Positions 43,813 to 51,867 of a DNA stretch of 64,000 bases are shown here, piece after piece. A program made the position numbers and the translations under genes. The DNA is taken from positions 558,001-622,000 of the forward strand of contig NZ_JBDPLZ010000004.1 in NCBI RefSeq assembly GCF_039871655.1, written 5' to 3'. The notes beneath the pieces were generated by a model. It made no database searches. It saw only the letters and a program-made list of their open reading frames with translations, and had not been told where the DNA came from. How positions within the stretch are numbered: position 1 is the first letter of the stretch; the number at the start of each line of letters is the position of its first letter. The DNA is from Actinocorallia sp039871655. Its GTDB lineage: Bacteria > Actinomycetota > Actinomycetes > Streptosporangiales > Streptosporangiaceae.

Positions 43813-44255
43813 TGCCGCAGATCACCGTGGACATGCACATCCAGGCCCCGGCCGACCGGGTCTGGCGGACCGTCGTGGACATCGAGCGGTACCCCGAGTC
43901 GATGTCCAGCGTCCGGTGGGTCAGGCTGCTGGAGCCGGGCGAGGAGACCCGGCGCAGCAAGTGGTCCATCACGCTCAAGGGCTCGATCCTGGAGTGGGAG
44001 GAGCGCGAGACCCTCGACCACGAGCGGCGGGTCATGTCCTTCCAGCAGCTCAGCGGGGACATGGAACTGTTCGAGGGCGCCTGGAGGGTCGCCGAGGAGC
44101 CCGGAGGGCGCACGCACGTCACCCTCACCATCGACTTCGAGATCGGCATCCCGCTGCTGGCGCAGATGCTCAACCCGGTGGCCCAGCGCTCCCTGAAGGA
44201 CAACTGCACCGAGATGCTGGAGGGCATCGAGCGCGATGCCCTCGCCGCGAGGTGA
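43812..44255 (+). CDS. SRPBCC-family (polyketide cyclase/dehydrase-like) protein
   Basis: This is a 147-residue START/SRPBCC fold protein. It has the typical opening ITVDMHIQAPADRVWRTVVDIERYPESM, WSITLKGSILEWEERETLD, and the closing helix QRSLKDNCTEMLEGIER. This fold makes a deep hydrophobic pocket used by aromatase/cyclases and lipid-binding proteins. In an operon with a fatty acyl-AMP ligase it may cyclise or shield a hydrophobic intermediate. TGATG overlap with the upstream gene makes it the last member of the coupled set. Confidence 0.88.
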   Translation: MPQITVDMHIQAPADRVWRTVVDIERYPESMSSVRWVRLLEPGEETRRSKWSITLKGSILEWEERETLDHERRVMSFQQLSGDMELFEGAWRVAEEPGGRTHVTLTIDFEIGIPLLAQMLNPVAQRSLKDNCTEMLEGIERDALAAR

Positions 44256-44256
44256 G

Positions 44257-44268
44257 TAGGGTCCTCCC
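44257..44268 (+). promoter_or_regulatory. -10 element of a leaderless SDR transcript
   Basis: TAGGGT (44257-44262) is followed by CCTCCC and ATG 44269. The SDR gene can thus be expressed independently of the operon upstream. Confidence 0.55.
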
Positions 44269-44919
44269 ATGCGCAGTGCAGTGATCCTGGGAGCCCGCAA
44301 CATCGGCGGAGCCGTCGCCGCCCGTCTGCTGAAGGACGGCTGGCGGGTGGCGGCCGTGGCCCGGTCGGACGAGACGCTCACGGCCGTCGCCGAGCAGGGC
44401 GCGCTGGCCCTGAAGGCCGACGCGGCCAAGCCCCGGACGTTGTCGGCGGCGCTGGAGATCGCGGTGGAGGAGCACGGAGGCCTCGACCTCATCGTGAACG
44501 CCGTCCACCCCCAGCGCCCGCCGCAGGGCTCCCCGCAGTGGGGCGGGCCCCTGGAGACCATGGACCCGGCCGACTTCCAGGGCTGGGGCACGGCCGTCGC
44601 CGAGCAGGCCTACGTCTTCCTGAACACCGGCATCCGGGCTCTGCGCGCGGCCGGCGGCGGCACCCTCGTCCAGCTGACGGGCGGCTCGGCCGTCAGCCCG
44701 GCCGCCGGGCGCGGCGCCTGGTCGGCGGGCTGCGCGGCGGCCAGGGCGCTGGTCCTGGCCGCTCACGAGGAGTTGCGCGACGAGCCCGTGCACCCTTGCC
44801 TCCTGGTGGTCCACGGGGCGGTCGAGAGCCCGGGGGAGCGGGAGGAGATCGCCGCCACGGTCGCCCATCTGGCCGAGCCCCGCTCGCACCGTTCCCTCCC
44901 CGAGGTCCACCTCCGCTGA
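44269..44919 (+). CDS. Degenerate short-chain dehydrogenase/reductase-like protein
   Basis: This is a 216-residue Rossmann protein. The N-terminal VILGARNIGGAVAARL replaces the usual TGxxxGIG. NAVHP stands where NNAG is expected, and GAWSAGCAAARALV occupies the place of YxxxK, so both catalytic Tyr and Lys seem to be missing. It may bind a nucleotide without classic reductase chemistry, or act as a partner subunit. It follows the SRPBCC gene by 13 bp but has its own leaderless promoter, so its membership in the pathway is uncertain. Confidence 0.75.
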   Translation: MRSAVILGARNIGGAVAARLLKDGWRVAAVARSDETLTAVAEQGALALKADAAKPRTLSAALEIAVEEHGGLDLIVNAVHPQRPPQGSPQWGGPLETMDPADFQGWGTAVAEQAYVFLNTGIRALRAAGGGTLVQLTGGSAVSPAAGRGAWSAGCAAARALVLAAHEELRDEPVHPCLLVVHGAVESPGEREEIAATVAHLAEPRSHRSLPEVHLR

Positions 44920-44949
44920 GCCCGCGGCGCCGTCATCCGGCTCAGGCGG
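44913..44949. terminator. Weak bidirectional terminator
   Basis: CCGCTGAGCC (44913-44922) pairs with GGCTCAGGCGG (44939-44949) with one bulge, between convergent genes. Confidence 0.4.
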
Positions 44950-45721
44950 CCTCCGGAGCCGGGGCGCAGGGTCCGGAGATCGCCTGAGCCGCCCATGCGC
45001 CGATGCGGAGGCTCAGCGCCTCGGTGGTGGCGATCTCGGCGTGGCCCATCTCGGGCTCGAACCACAGCTCCTTGGGATCGGCGGCCCGCTCGTAGAGCAG
45101 TTCGCCGTGGTCGGGCGGGAAGAACGCGTCACGCCCGCCGTGGACGATCAGCAGGGGGCAGGCGATGCCGCCGACCACCTCGAACGGGGCCTCGGGGACC
45201 GGGTTCCAGCCTTTGGCGGCGATCCGGGTGCGTTTGGCCACCCGGAGGGCGGCGCGGCCCAGCCGGCGTTCGACGGCCCAGTGCACCCGGCGCATCGGCA
45301 CGGTGTCCCGGTAGAACCAGCGGGCGGGCGAGCTGACCGACACCACGGCGTCGACGCCGCCCATCAGCGCGGCGTGTCGCAACGCGATCGAGGCGCCCAT
45401 GGAGAAGCCGACGGTGACCACCTTGGCGTGGCGCTCCCGGGCGTAGCGGACCGCGGCCTCGAGGTCGTGGACCTCGCGGTCGCCGACGGTCGAGAGCCCG
45501 CCGGAGCGGCCGTGCCCCCGGTAGTCGAGGGTGCAGACCGCGGCGGTGCGGTTCAGGGTCCCGGCGATGGATCGGAGTTCCCGCATCTCCTGGTGGCAGG
45601 TGAAGCCGTGGCCGACCACCAGGCACACCTCCGGATCCGCGCCTGGGGAGGCGGCGTCGTGGTGCCGGGCGGCGATGCGGACGCCGTCGGAAGCGGTGAG
45701 GGTGACGGGAGTGACGGTCAC
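44942..45721 (-). CDS. Alpha/beta-hydrolase
   Basis: This is a 259-residue alpha/beta-hydrolase. The nucleophile elbow is VGFSMGAS, with the oxyanion region VVGHGFTCHQEM, the acid likely in LLIVHGGRDAFFPP, and the base His in EMGHAEIATT. It could be an esterase, thioesterase or lysophospholipase-type enzyme; the substrate is unknown. I place the start at GTG 45721, because GATAAT lies 6 nt upstream (leaderless) and the longer frame to 45763 would run through that promoter. It is convergent with the biosynthetic operon. Confidence 0.85.
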   Translation of the reverse strand: MTVTPVTLTASDGVRIAARHHDAASPGADPEVCLVVGHGFTCHQEMRELRSIAGTLNRTAAVCTLDYRGHGRSGGLSTVGDREVHDLEAAVRYARERHAKVVTVGFSMGASIALRHAALMGGVDAVVSVSSPARWFYRDTVPMRRVHWAVERRLGRAALRVAKRTRIAAKGWNPVPEAPFEVVGGIACPLLIVHGGRDAFFPPDHGELLYERAADPKELWFEPEMGHAEIATTEALSLRIGAWAAQAISGPCAPAPEAA

Positions 45722-45825
45722 CCTCCCATTATCGGCACCCTGCCAAACGGTATAAAATCGCACTTCGACCGCATGGCGGCCGCCTCCGGAGAGGGGCGGT
45801 ATCTACCCCGGTCCGACGCTGAGCC

Positions 45826-47103
45826 ATGGCGGACCGGGGGAACCGGGATCCGTCACGTAATCGACGACGGAGAACCCGGATCTTGAAGTCTTACCTCGCG
45901 GTGCTGACGACCCCCGGCGCCTGGCGCTTCCTGCTGCCCGCCCTGTGCGCCCGCCTCCCCTTCGCGATGCTGCAGATCGGCATCCTGCTGCTGGTGCAGT
46001 GGGCGACCGGCTCCTACGGCTGGGGCGGCGTGGCCTCGGCCGCCGCCGCGGTGGCCCAGGCGCTCCTGGGCCCCTGGACCGGGCGGCTGGTCGACCGGTG
46101 GGGCCAGGCCAGGGTGCTGGTGCCCCAGACGCTGACGCACGCCGCTCTGCTGGGCGGGCTGCTGGCGCTGGCGCAGAACCGGGCGGAACCGTTCGTCCTG
46201 GTGGCCGTGGGCTGCCTGGCGGGCGCGACGGTGCCGCAGGTCGGCTCGATGGTCCGGGCCCGCTGGGCCAACGTCCTGCCGCCGCGCCGGGTCGGCACCG
46301 CCTTCGCCCTGGAGTCGGTCACCGACGAGCTGACCTTCACCCTCGCGCCCCTCCTGCTCCTGCCGATCGCCACCGCCTACAGCCCCGTCTGGGGGCTGGC
46401 CCTGGCCCTGGTGATGGTGCTGGCGGGAACCCTGCTCTTCGCCTCCGTACGGCACGGCGCGCCCGCCCCCGCGCCGTCTTCCGACCGGACGTCCGCGGGT
46501 GTGCGGGGTCGCCGGGGGGTGTCCCTGCTGACGGGCGCGATGCTGGGGGTCGGGACGGTCTTCGGCAGCCTCCAGGTCGGCATCACCGCTCTCTCCGCCG
46601 AACTCGGCGACCCGTCCGCGGCCGGGGCGGTCTTCGGCACCTTCTCCGCGGGCAGCCTCGTCGGCGGGCTGGTCTACGGCGGGCTCCGCTCGGCGGCGGG
46701 CCGGCCGTCCCGGCTGGCACTGCTGCTGGCTCTGCTGGCCGCGGCCCTGACCGGGCCGGCGCTGGTGGGCTCCCTGGGCCTGATGTACGGCGCCGGCGCC
46801 GTGGCGGGGCTGGTCATCGCCCCTTGCGTCATCACCGGTTACACCCTGCTGGACGCGCTGGTGCCCGCCGAGGTGAAGACCGAGGCCTACACCTGGCTGA
46901 ACGGCGCCATCGCCCTGGGCATCGCGCTGGGCGCCGCGCTGTCGGGCCAGCTGGTGGACCGGCTGGGCGCCGCCCCGGCCTTCCTCGTCCCGCCGGTCGC
47001 CGTCGCCCTGGCCGCGCTGGCGGTGGGGCTGCGCGGCGCGAGCCTCCTCCCGGAGGCCGGCGACGGGGTGCGGGATCCGGGCAGGTCGAAAGCCCTGGTC
47101 TAG
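45826..47103 (+). CDS. Major facilitator superfamily transporter
   Basis: This is a roughly 400-425-residue membrane protein with about 12 hydrophobic helices. It has an MFS-type loop 2-3 motif (GPWTGRLVDRWGQARVLV) and a mirrored GQLVDRLG in the second half. It is most like drug or metabolite exporters without close functional markers. The N-terminus is uncertain: ATG 45826 adds a basic, unstructured tail, while TTG 45883, with GGAG about 12 nt upstream, starts nearer the first helix. Its place near the biosynthetic operon allows a role as product exporter. Confidence 0.87.
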   Translation: MADRGNRDPSRNRRRRTRILKSYLAVLTTPGAWRFLLPALCARLPFAMLQIGILLLVQWATGSYGWGGVASAAAAVAQALLGPWTGRLVDRWGQARVLVPQTLTHAALLGGLLALAQNRAEPFVLVAVGCLAGATVPQVGSMVRARWANVLPPRRVGTAFALESVTDELTFTLAPLLLLPIATAYSPVWGLALALVMVLAGTLLFASVRHGAPAPAPSSDRTSAGVRGRRGVSLLTGAMLGVGTVFGSLQVGITALSAELGDPSAAGAVFGTFSAGSLVGGLVYGGLRSAAGRPSRLALLLALLAAALTGPALVGSLGLMYGAGAVAGLVIAPCVITGYTLLDALVPAEVKTEAYTWLNGAIALGIALGAALSGQLVDRLGAAPAFLVPPVAVALAALAVGLRGASLLPEAGDGVRDPGRSKALV

Positions 47104-47178
47104 ACCACTGAGGGAAGTTTCCGGTGAACAGACGGTGATGCCTGGCTGGGAAGACGCACGTACCGACGGGTAACTACC

Positions 47179-47190
47179 TAGGGTGGGACC
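47179..47190 (+). promoter_or_regulatory. -10 element of leaderless pyk transcript
   Basis: TAGGGT at 47179-47184 plus 6 nt leads directly to GTG 47191; no Shine-Dalgarno sequence is present. Confidence 0.6.
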
Positions 47191-48618
47191 GTGAGTCGTC
47201 GAGCGAAGATAGTCAGCACCATCGGACCGGCGTGTTCCAGCCGCGAGCAGATCAAGGCCCTCGTGGAGGCCGGGATCGACGTGGCGAGGCTGAACATGAG
47301 CCATGGGTCGCACGAGCAGCACGAGCAGGTCTACCGCTACCTGCGCGAGGCGGGGGAGGACACCGGCAGGGCCATCGGCGTGCTGGCCGACCTGCAGGGC
47401 CCCAAGATCCGGCTGGGCCGCTTCCCCGACGGCCCGGTACGGCTCAACGTGGGCGACGAGTTCACCATCACCACCGAGGACGTCCCCGGCAGCCGCAGGG
47501 AGGTCTCCACGACCTACAAGGGCCTGCCCGGCGACGTCGCCCCCGGTGACACCGTCCTCATCGACGACGGCAAGGTCTCCCTGGAGGTCGCCGCGGTCGA
47601 CGGGCCGCGGGTGCTCACCCGGGTGGTCGTCGGCGGCATGGTCTCCGACAACAAGGGGCTGAACCTGCCCGGCGTGGCGGTCAGCGTCCCGGCCCTCACC
47701 GAGAAGGACGAGGCGGACCTGCGCTGGGCGCTGCGCATCGGCGTCGACATGGTGGCCCTGTCGTTCGTGCGCGACGCCGCCGACGCCCAGGAGTGCTACC
47801 GCATCATGGAGGAGGAGGGCGTCCGCGTCCCGCTGATCGCCAAGATCGAGAAGCCGCAGGCGGTCCAGTCCCTCCCCGAGGTCGTCGACGCCTTCGACAG
47901 CGTCATGGTCGCCCGCGGCGACCTGGGCGTGGAGCTGCCGCTGGAGCAGGTCCCGATCGTGCAGAAGCGCGCCATCGAGCTGTGCCGGGAGAAGGCGCAC
48001 CCGGTGATCGTGGCCACCCAGATGCTGGAGTCGATGATCAGTGCCGCCCGGCCGACGAGGGCCGAGGCCAGCGACGTGGCCAACGCGATCTTCGACGGCG
48101 CGGACGCGGTGATGCTCTCGGGCGAGACCGCGGTCGGCCAGTACCCGATCGAGGCGGTCCAGACGATGTCGCGGATCGCCGCCGCCGCCGAGGAGGCCAC
48201 CCTCCACGCCGACGCCACCCTGGACCGGGTGCCCGAGACGGTGGGCGGCGCGATCGCCCGGGCCGCCGCCGAGGTCGGCGCGATCGTGGAGGCCAAGGCG
48301 CTCATCGCCTTCACCATGTCGGGGGAGACCGCCCGCCGGCTGGCCCGCTACCGCAGCCCCATCCCGCTGCTGGCCTTCACCGAGGTCGAGCGCACCCGCA
48401 GCCAGCTCTCCCTGACCTGGGGCGTGGAGTCCTTCCTGGTGCCGCACGTCGACCACACCGACGAGATGGTCGCCCAGGTCGAGCAGTCCCTGCTGGAGAT
48501 CGGCCGCTGCCAGAAGGGCGACCTCATCGTGATCGTGGCGGGCATGCCGCCCGGGACGGTCGGCTCCACCAACTCGCTTCGCGTGCACCGGCTGGGGGAC
48601 GCGATCAGCGTCTCCTGA
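47191..48618 (+). CDS. pyk: Pyruvate kinase
   Basis: This is a 475-residue pyruvate kinase, catalysing phosphoenolpyruvate plus ADP to pyruvate plus ATP. It has KIVSTIGPACSS, ARLNMSHGSHEQH, the B-domain (about 70-165), the active-site IAKIEKPQAV with the catalytic Lys, MVARGDLGVELPLEQVP, ATQMLESMI and NAIFDGADAVMLSGETAVGQYP. Length and C-terminal allosteric domain are normal. It is monocistronic, with a perfect 15-bp hairpin 15 bp after the stop. Confidence 0.97.
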   Translation: MSRRAKIVSTIGPACSSREQIKALVEAGIDVARLNMSHGSHEQHEQVYRYLREAGEDTGRAIGVLADLQGPKIRLGRFPDGPVRLNVGDEFTITTEDVPGSRREVSTTYKGLPGDVAPGDTVLIDDGKVSLEVAAVDGPRVLTRVVVGGMVSDNKGLNLPGVAVSVPALTEKDEADLRWALRIGVDMVALSFVRDAADAQECYRIMEEEGVRVPLIAKIEKPQAVQSLPEVVDAFDSVMVARGDLGVELPLEQVPIVQKRAIELCREKAHPVIVATQMLESMISAARPTRAEASDVANAIFDGADAVMLSGETAVGQYPIEAVQTMSRIAAAAEEATLHADATLDRVPETVGGAIARAAAEVGAIVEAKALIAFTMSGETARRLARYRSPIPLLAFTEVERTRSQLSLTWGVESFLVPHVDHTDEMVAQVEQSLLEIGRCQKGDLIVIVAGMPPGTVGSTNSLRVHRLGDAISVS

Positions 48619-48632
48619 GCCCCGCGACTCCA

Positions 48633-48662
48633 AGAGCCGCTCACCCCGGGGTGAGCGGCTCT
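48633..48662 (+). terminator. Perfect 15-bp hairpin after pyk
   Basis: Arms 48633-48647 and 48648-48662 form a perfect 30-bp palindrome directly after pyk. No T-run follows. It separates pyk from the oppositely oriented tRNA. Confidence 0.75.
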
Positions 48663-48671
48663 GTCGTTCGG

Positions 48672-48745
48672 TGCCCCAAGTGGGATTCGAACCCACACTG
48701 TGCGGTGTTTGAGACCGCCCTCTCTGCCGGTTGGAGTATTGGGGC
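48672..48745 (-). tRNA. tRNA-Leu(CAA), class I-like variable loop
   Basis: The minus strand folds as a 74-nt tRNA. Acceptor GCCCCAA pairs with TTGGGGC, with A at the discriminator position. A 3-bp D stem encloses AACCGGCAGA, a D-loop typical of tRNA-Leu. The anticodon arm is GCGGT-CTCAAAC-ACCGC, giving anticodon CAA. The T arm is GTGGG-TTCGAAT-CCCAC. Only 5 nt (ACAGT) lie between the anticodon and T stems, whereas bacterial tRNA-Leu normally has a long variable arm. CCA is not fully encoded. It decodes UUG, rare in high-GC genomes. Confidence 0.88.
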
Positions 48746-48818
48746 GCCGCGGCGGGCGCCGCGACCGCCCGCGATCCGCGGAGGGGCCACGGGCAGGCAC
48801 CAGGGTACCGGTTCCTTG

Positions 48819-48824
48819 TAGTCT
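48819..48824 (+). promoter_or_regulatory. -10 element before the ANTAR regulator
   Basis: TAGTCT ends 7 nt before GTG 48832, consistent with a leaderless transcript. ATG 48826, in frame, would lie upstream of the predicted transcription start. Confidence 0.5.
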
Positions 48825-48831
48825 CATGTGC

Positions 48832-49440
48832 GTGAGTGAGAGCGCCAAGCGAGTTGTCATCGCGGAAGACGAAGCCTTGATTCGACTCGATCTCAAGGAG
48901 ATGCTGGAGGAGGACGGTTATCTGGTCGTCGGAGAGGCCGGGGACGGGGAGACCGCGGTCAAGCTCGCCACGGAGCTGCGCCCCGATCTGGTGATCCTGG
49001 ACGTGAAGATGCCGATCCTGGACGGCATCTCGGCGGCCGAGCGCATCGCGGGGGAGCGCATCGCCCCTGTGATCATGCTCACCGCCTTCTCCCAGCGGGA
49101 GCTGGTGGAGCGGGCCCGGGCCGCGGGCGCCATGTCCTATCTGGTCAAGCCGTTCACCAAGGCCGATCTGGTGCCGGCCATCGAGATGGCCGTCTCGCGC
49201 TATGAGGAGATCCGGCAGCTGGAGTCGGAGGTCACCTCGCTGAAGGACCGGCTGGAGACCCGCAAGGTGGTGGACCGCGCCAAGGGCCATCTGCAGGAGC
49301 GGCACGGCTGGAGCGAGCCGGAGGCGTTCCGCTGGATCCAGAAGACGTCGATGGATCGGCGCCTGACAATGCGGAAGGTCGCCGAAGCGGTTCTGGAAAC
49401 CGCAGCATCCAACATCAATCCGGACATCAAGCCCGAATAG
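48832..49440 (+). CDS. ANTAR-domain response regulator (AmiR/NasT type)
   Basis: This is a 202-residue regulator: a receiver domain (acidic pair AEDE, phospho-accepting Asp57 in LVILDVKMPILDG, KPF at about 110), a coiled coil and a C-terminal ANTAR domain (KVVDRAKGHLQERHGWSEPEAFRWIQKTSMDRRLTMRKVAEAV). ANTAR proteins bind paired RNA hairpins and prevent termination. No histidine kinase is adjacent, so it is an orphan here. The neighbouring liv operon has a hairpin between its first two genes that could be a target, but the usual tandem hexaloop stems are not obvious. Confidence 0.92.
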   Translation: MSESAKRVVIAEDEALIRLDLKEMLEEDGYLVVGEAGDGETAVKLATELRPDLVILDVKMPILDGISAAERIAGERIAPVIMLTAFSQRELVERARAAGAMSYLVKPFTKADLVPAIEMAVSRYEEIRQLESEVTSLKDRLETRKVVDRAKGHLQERHGWSEPEAFRWIQKTSMDRRLTMRKVAEAVLETAASNINPDIKPE

Positions 49441-49632
49441 GGTGTGCTTTTTCTGGTGTTAAATGCTCATTTCGGAGATTTTTCTTTGATTGCGGCAAGG
49501 TCACGAGTCTGCATCACGATGTCAGGGGAACCACTCTGGCCTGGTGTTCCAGTGCACCGTTGAGTACGTTTCGGCCAATCGTTCCCATGTGACCGCCAGT
49601 GTTGAAGCTGCGGTTCGAGAAGGAGACCCGGC

Positions 49633-50805
49633 ATGAAACGTGTACCCCCCAGGATGCGGCTGCTCGCAGTGCTCGGAGCGGCCAGCCTGGCGTTGGCCGC
49701 TTGCGGTGACGGCTCGGACTCTGGCTCCGGAGGTGACGTCTCCGAGGTCAGCATCGGCCTCATGGGTGACCTGACCGGTGAGAACGCGGGCATCGTGCTC
49801 CCCATCAAGAACGCGGCGCAGCTCGCGGTCGACGAGTACAACGCCACCAGCCCCAAGGTCAAGATCAAGCTGATCCCCTACGACAGCCAGGCCAAGCCGG
49901 AGCAGGCGGTCTCGCTGGCGAAGAACGCGATCAAGCAGGACAAGATCGTCGGCCTGATCGGCCCGGCCTTCTCCGGCGAGTCCGCCCAGGTCGGCCCGGT
50001 GCTCGAAGAGGCCAAGATCCCCAGCGTCTCGGCCTCGGCCACCAACGCCACCCTGGCCGAGAGCGGCTGGAAGTACTGGCACCGCGTCATCTCCGACGAC
50101 GACGTGCAGGGCGCGGGCATCGGCGAGTTCATCGCCAAGGGCGTCGCGGCCAAGAAGGTCTTCGTCATCGACGACAAGTCCACCTACGGCCAGCCGCTGG
50201 CCGCCACGGTGAAGGCCGCCGCCGAGAAGGGCGGGGCCACCACCCAGACCGACTCGATCGACCCGAGCGGCTCGGACTTCTCCTCGACCGTCAACAAGGC
50301 CAAGGCCTTCGCTCCCGACGCCATCTTCTTCGGCGGCTACTACGCCGAGGGCGGCAAGCTGATCAAGCAGCTGCGTGAGGGCGGCGTCAAGGCGACCTTC
50401 CTGTCCGCCGACGGTTCGCTCGACCCGGGCCTGGCCAAGGGCGCCGGCGGCGACAACGCCGAGGGCTCGCTCATCGGCTGCCCCTGCCTGATCGACCCCG
50501 AGGGCTCGGCCGGCGACGCGAGCAAGAAGTTCGCCGAGGCCTACAAGGCCAAGTTCAACGCACCGACCGCGATCTACGCCGCCGAGGCCTACGACGCGGC
50601 CACCGTCTTCATCAAGGCGGTCCAGTCCGGAGCCACCACGCCGGAGGACATCCAGAAGTTCATCGGCACGGCCGACTTCGCGGGTGTGAGCAAGCAGATC
50701 AAGTTCGAGGCCAACGGTGAGGTGTCGGGCGGCGACGTCTACATCTACAAGGTCACGGGCGAGTCCCTCCCGCTGCTGGGCAACGCCAAGACGGCCAAGC
50801 CGTAA
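49633..50805 (+). CDS. livK: Branched-chain amino-acid ABC transporter, substrate-binding lipoprotein
   Basis: This is a 390-residue periplasmic-binding-protein-type lipoprotein: signal peptide with lipobox LAAC near residue 24, a Ser/Gly-rich linker, then a Leu/Ile/Val-binding fold (SIGLMGDLTGENAGIVLPIKNAAQLAVDEYN, GLIGPAFSGESAQVGPVLEEAKIPSVSASATN, FFGGYYAEGGKLIKQLRE). It captures branched-chain or related amino acids for the permease and ATPase proteins encoded next. GAAGGAGA supports the ATG. The 192 bp upstream (49441-49632) hold its promoter region and one small hairpin near 49527-49550. Confidence 0.94.
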   Translation: MKRVPPRMRLLAVLGAASLALAACGDGSDSGSGGDVSEVSIGLMGDLTGENAGIVLPIKNAAQLAVDEYNATSPKVKIKLIPYDSQAKPEQAVSLAKNAIKQDKIVGLIGPAFSGESAQVGPVLEEAKIPSVSASATNATLAESGWKYWHRVISDDDVQGAGIGEFIAKGVAAKKVFVIDDKSTYGQPLAATVKAAAEKGGATTQTDSIDPSGSDFSSTVNKAKAFAPDAIFFGGYYAEGGKLIKQLREGGVKATFLSADGSLDPGLAKGAGGDNAEGSLIGCPCLIDPEGSAGDASKKFAEAYKAKFNAPTAIYAAEAYDAATVFIKAVQSGATTPEDIQKFIGTADFAGVSKQIKFEANGEVSGGDVYIYKVTGESLPLLGNAKTAKP

Positions 50806-50827
50806 CGTCCAGCCGCACTCAGGGTCA

Positions 50828-50884
50828 GGGCGGGAACACGGGAACCACGTGATGGCACGTATCACCCGGGTTCCCGCCCTTCTT
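50828..50884 (+). promoter_or_regulatory. Intercistronic hairpin between livK and livH
   Basis: GGGCGGGAAC (50828-50837) pairs with GTTCCCGCCC (50870-50879), enclosing a second small stem (GTGAT with ATCAC), followed by TTCTTC. Such a structure would attenuate or stabilise the transcript so that the binding protein is made in excess over the permease. Confidence 0.6.
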
Positions 50885-50901
50885 CGTGAAAGTGACACGC
50901 C

Positions 50902-51867
50902 TTGTTCAACGACCTCTTGAACCAGTTCTGGCCCGCGACGGTGGACGGGCTCTCACTCGGAGCGATCTACGCGCTGATCGCGCTCGGATACACGATGGTC
51001 TACGGCGTGCTGCGTCTGATCAACTTCGCGCACTCCGAGATCTTCATGATCGGCACCTTCGCCGCGCTCGCCGTGGTGAACACCCTCGGCTTCTCCTCGG
51101 TCGGCGGCTTCGCGCTGGTGGGAGTGGTGCTCCTGCTGGCGGTGGTCGGCGGGCTGGCCTCGGGGGCCAGCGCCGTCGCGCTGGAGTTCCTGGCCTACCG
51201 GCCGCTGCGCCGTAAGGGGGCCTCCCGGCTGGCCGCGCTGATCTCCGCGATCGGCGCCTCGCTGTTCCTGCAGCAGCTCTTCGCGCGCATCCTCATCCCC
51301 TGGTGGTTCGACGTGCCCAAGGAGAAGGGCGCGCTTCCGCTGCAGGGGCACTTCGTCGAACGCCAGGACCTCTTCGCCATCGGCGACTTCGTCGTCCGCA
51401 ACGACAAGCTCATCGTCTTCCTCGGCGCCATCATCATGATGATCGCCCTGGACCAGTTCGTGAGCCGCACCAAGCTGGGCCGCGGCATCAGGGCCACGGC
51501 CCAGGACCCCGAGACCTCGGTCCTCATGGGCGTCAACATCGACCGGATCGTCACCGCGACCTTCGCGATCGGCGGCGCCATGGCCGGCGTGGCCGCGGCG
51601 CTCTACATGATGCGGTTCGAGGAGACCGACTACTTCGTGGGCTTCCTGCTGGGCATCAAGGCCTTCACCGCCGCGGTGCTGGGCGGCATCGGCAACCTGC
51701 GCGGCGCGCTGGTCGGCGGCCTGGTGCTCGGCCTGATCGAGATGTACGGCTCGGTGCTGTTCGGCACCGAGTGGCAGCACGTGGTGGCCTTCACGGTCCT
51801 GGTCCTGGTCCTCATGTTCCGACCCACCGGCATCCTCGGTGAATCCCTTCAGCAGGCGCGAGTATGA
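50902..51867 (+). CDS. livH: Branched-chain amino-acid ABC permease LivH
   Basis: This is a 321-residue permease with about 8 membrane helices: GLSLGAIYALIALGYTMVYGVLRLINFAHSEIFMIG and RAVLG-like GIKAFTAAVLGGIGNLRGALVGG are LivH hallmarks. It begins at TTG and overlaps livM by 4 nt. With LivM it forms the transmembrane channel for branched-chain amino acids. Confidence 0.94.
   Translation: MFNDLLNQFWPATVDGLSLGAIYALIALGYTMVYGVLRLINFAHSEIFMIGTFAALAVVNTLGFSSVGGFALVGVVLLLAVVGGLASGASAVALEFLAYRPLRRKGASRLAALISAIGASLFLQQLFARILIPWWFDVPKEKGALPLQGHFVERQDLFAIGDFVVRNDKLIVFLGAIIMMIALDQFVSRTKLGRGIRATAQDPETSVLMGVNIDRIVTATFAIGGAMAGVAAALYMMRFEETDYFVGFLLGIKAFTAAVLGGIGNLRGALVGGLVLGLIEMYGSVLFGTEWQHVVAFTVLVLVLMFRPTGILGESLQQARV

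Noticed and set aside
48672..48745. tRNA gene as an attachment site of an integrated element
   Set aside because: No integrase and no repeated tRNA 3' end are visible nearby; the flanks are core genes.
45853..49305. A 1150-codon minus-strand open frame
   Set aside because: It is antisense to the MFS, pyk, tRNA and ANTAR genes. High GC keeps the opposite frame open; no domain is recognisable.
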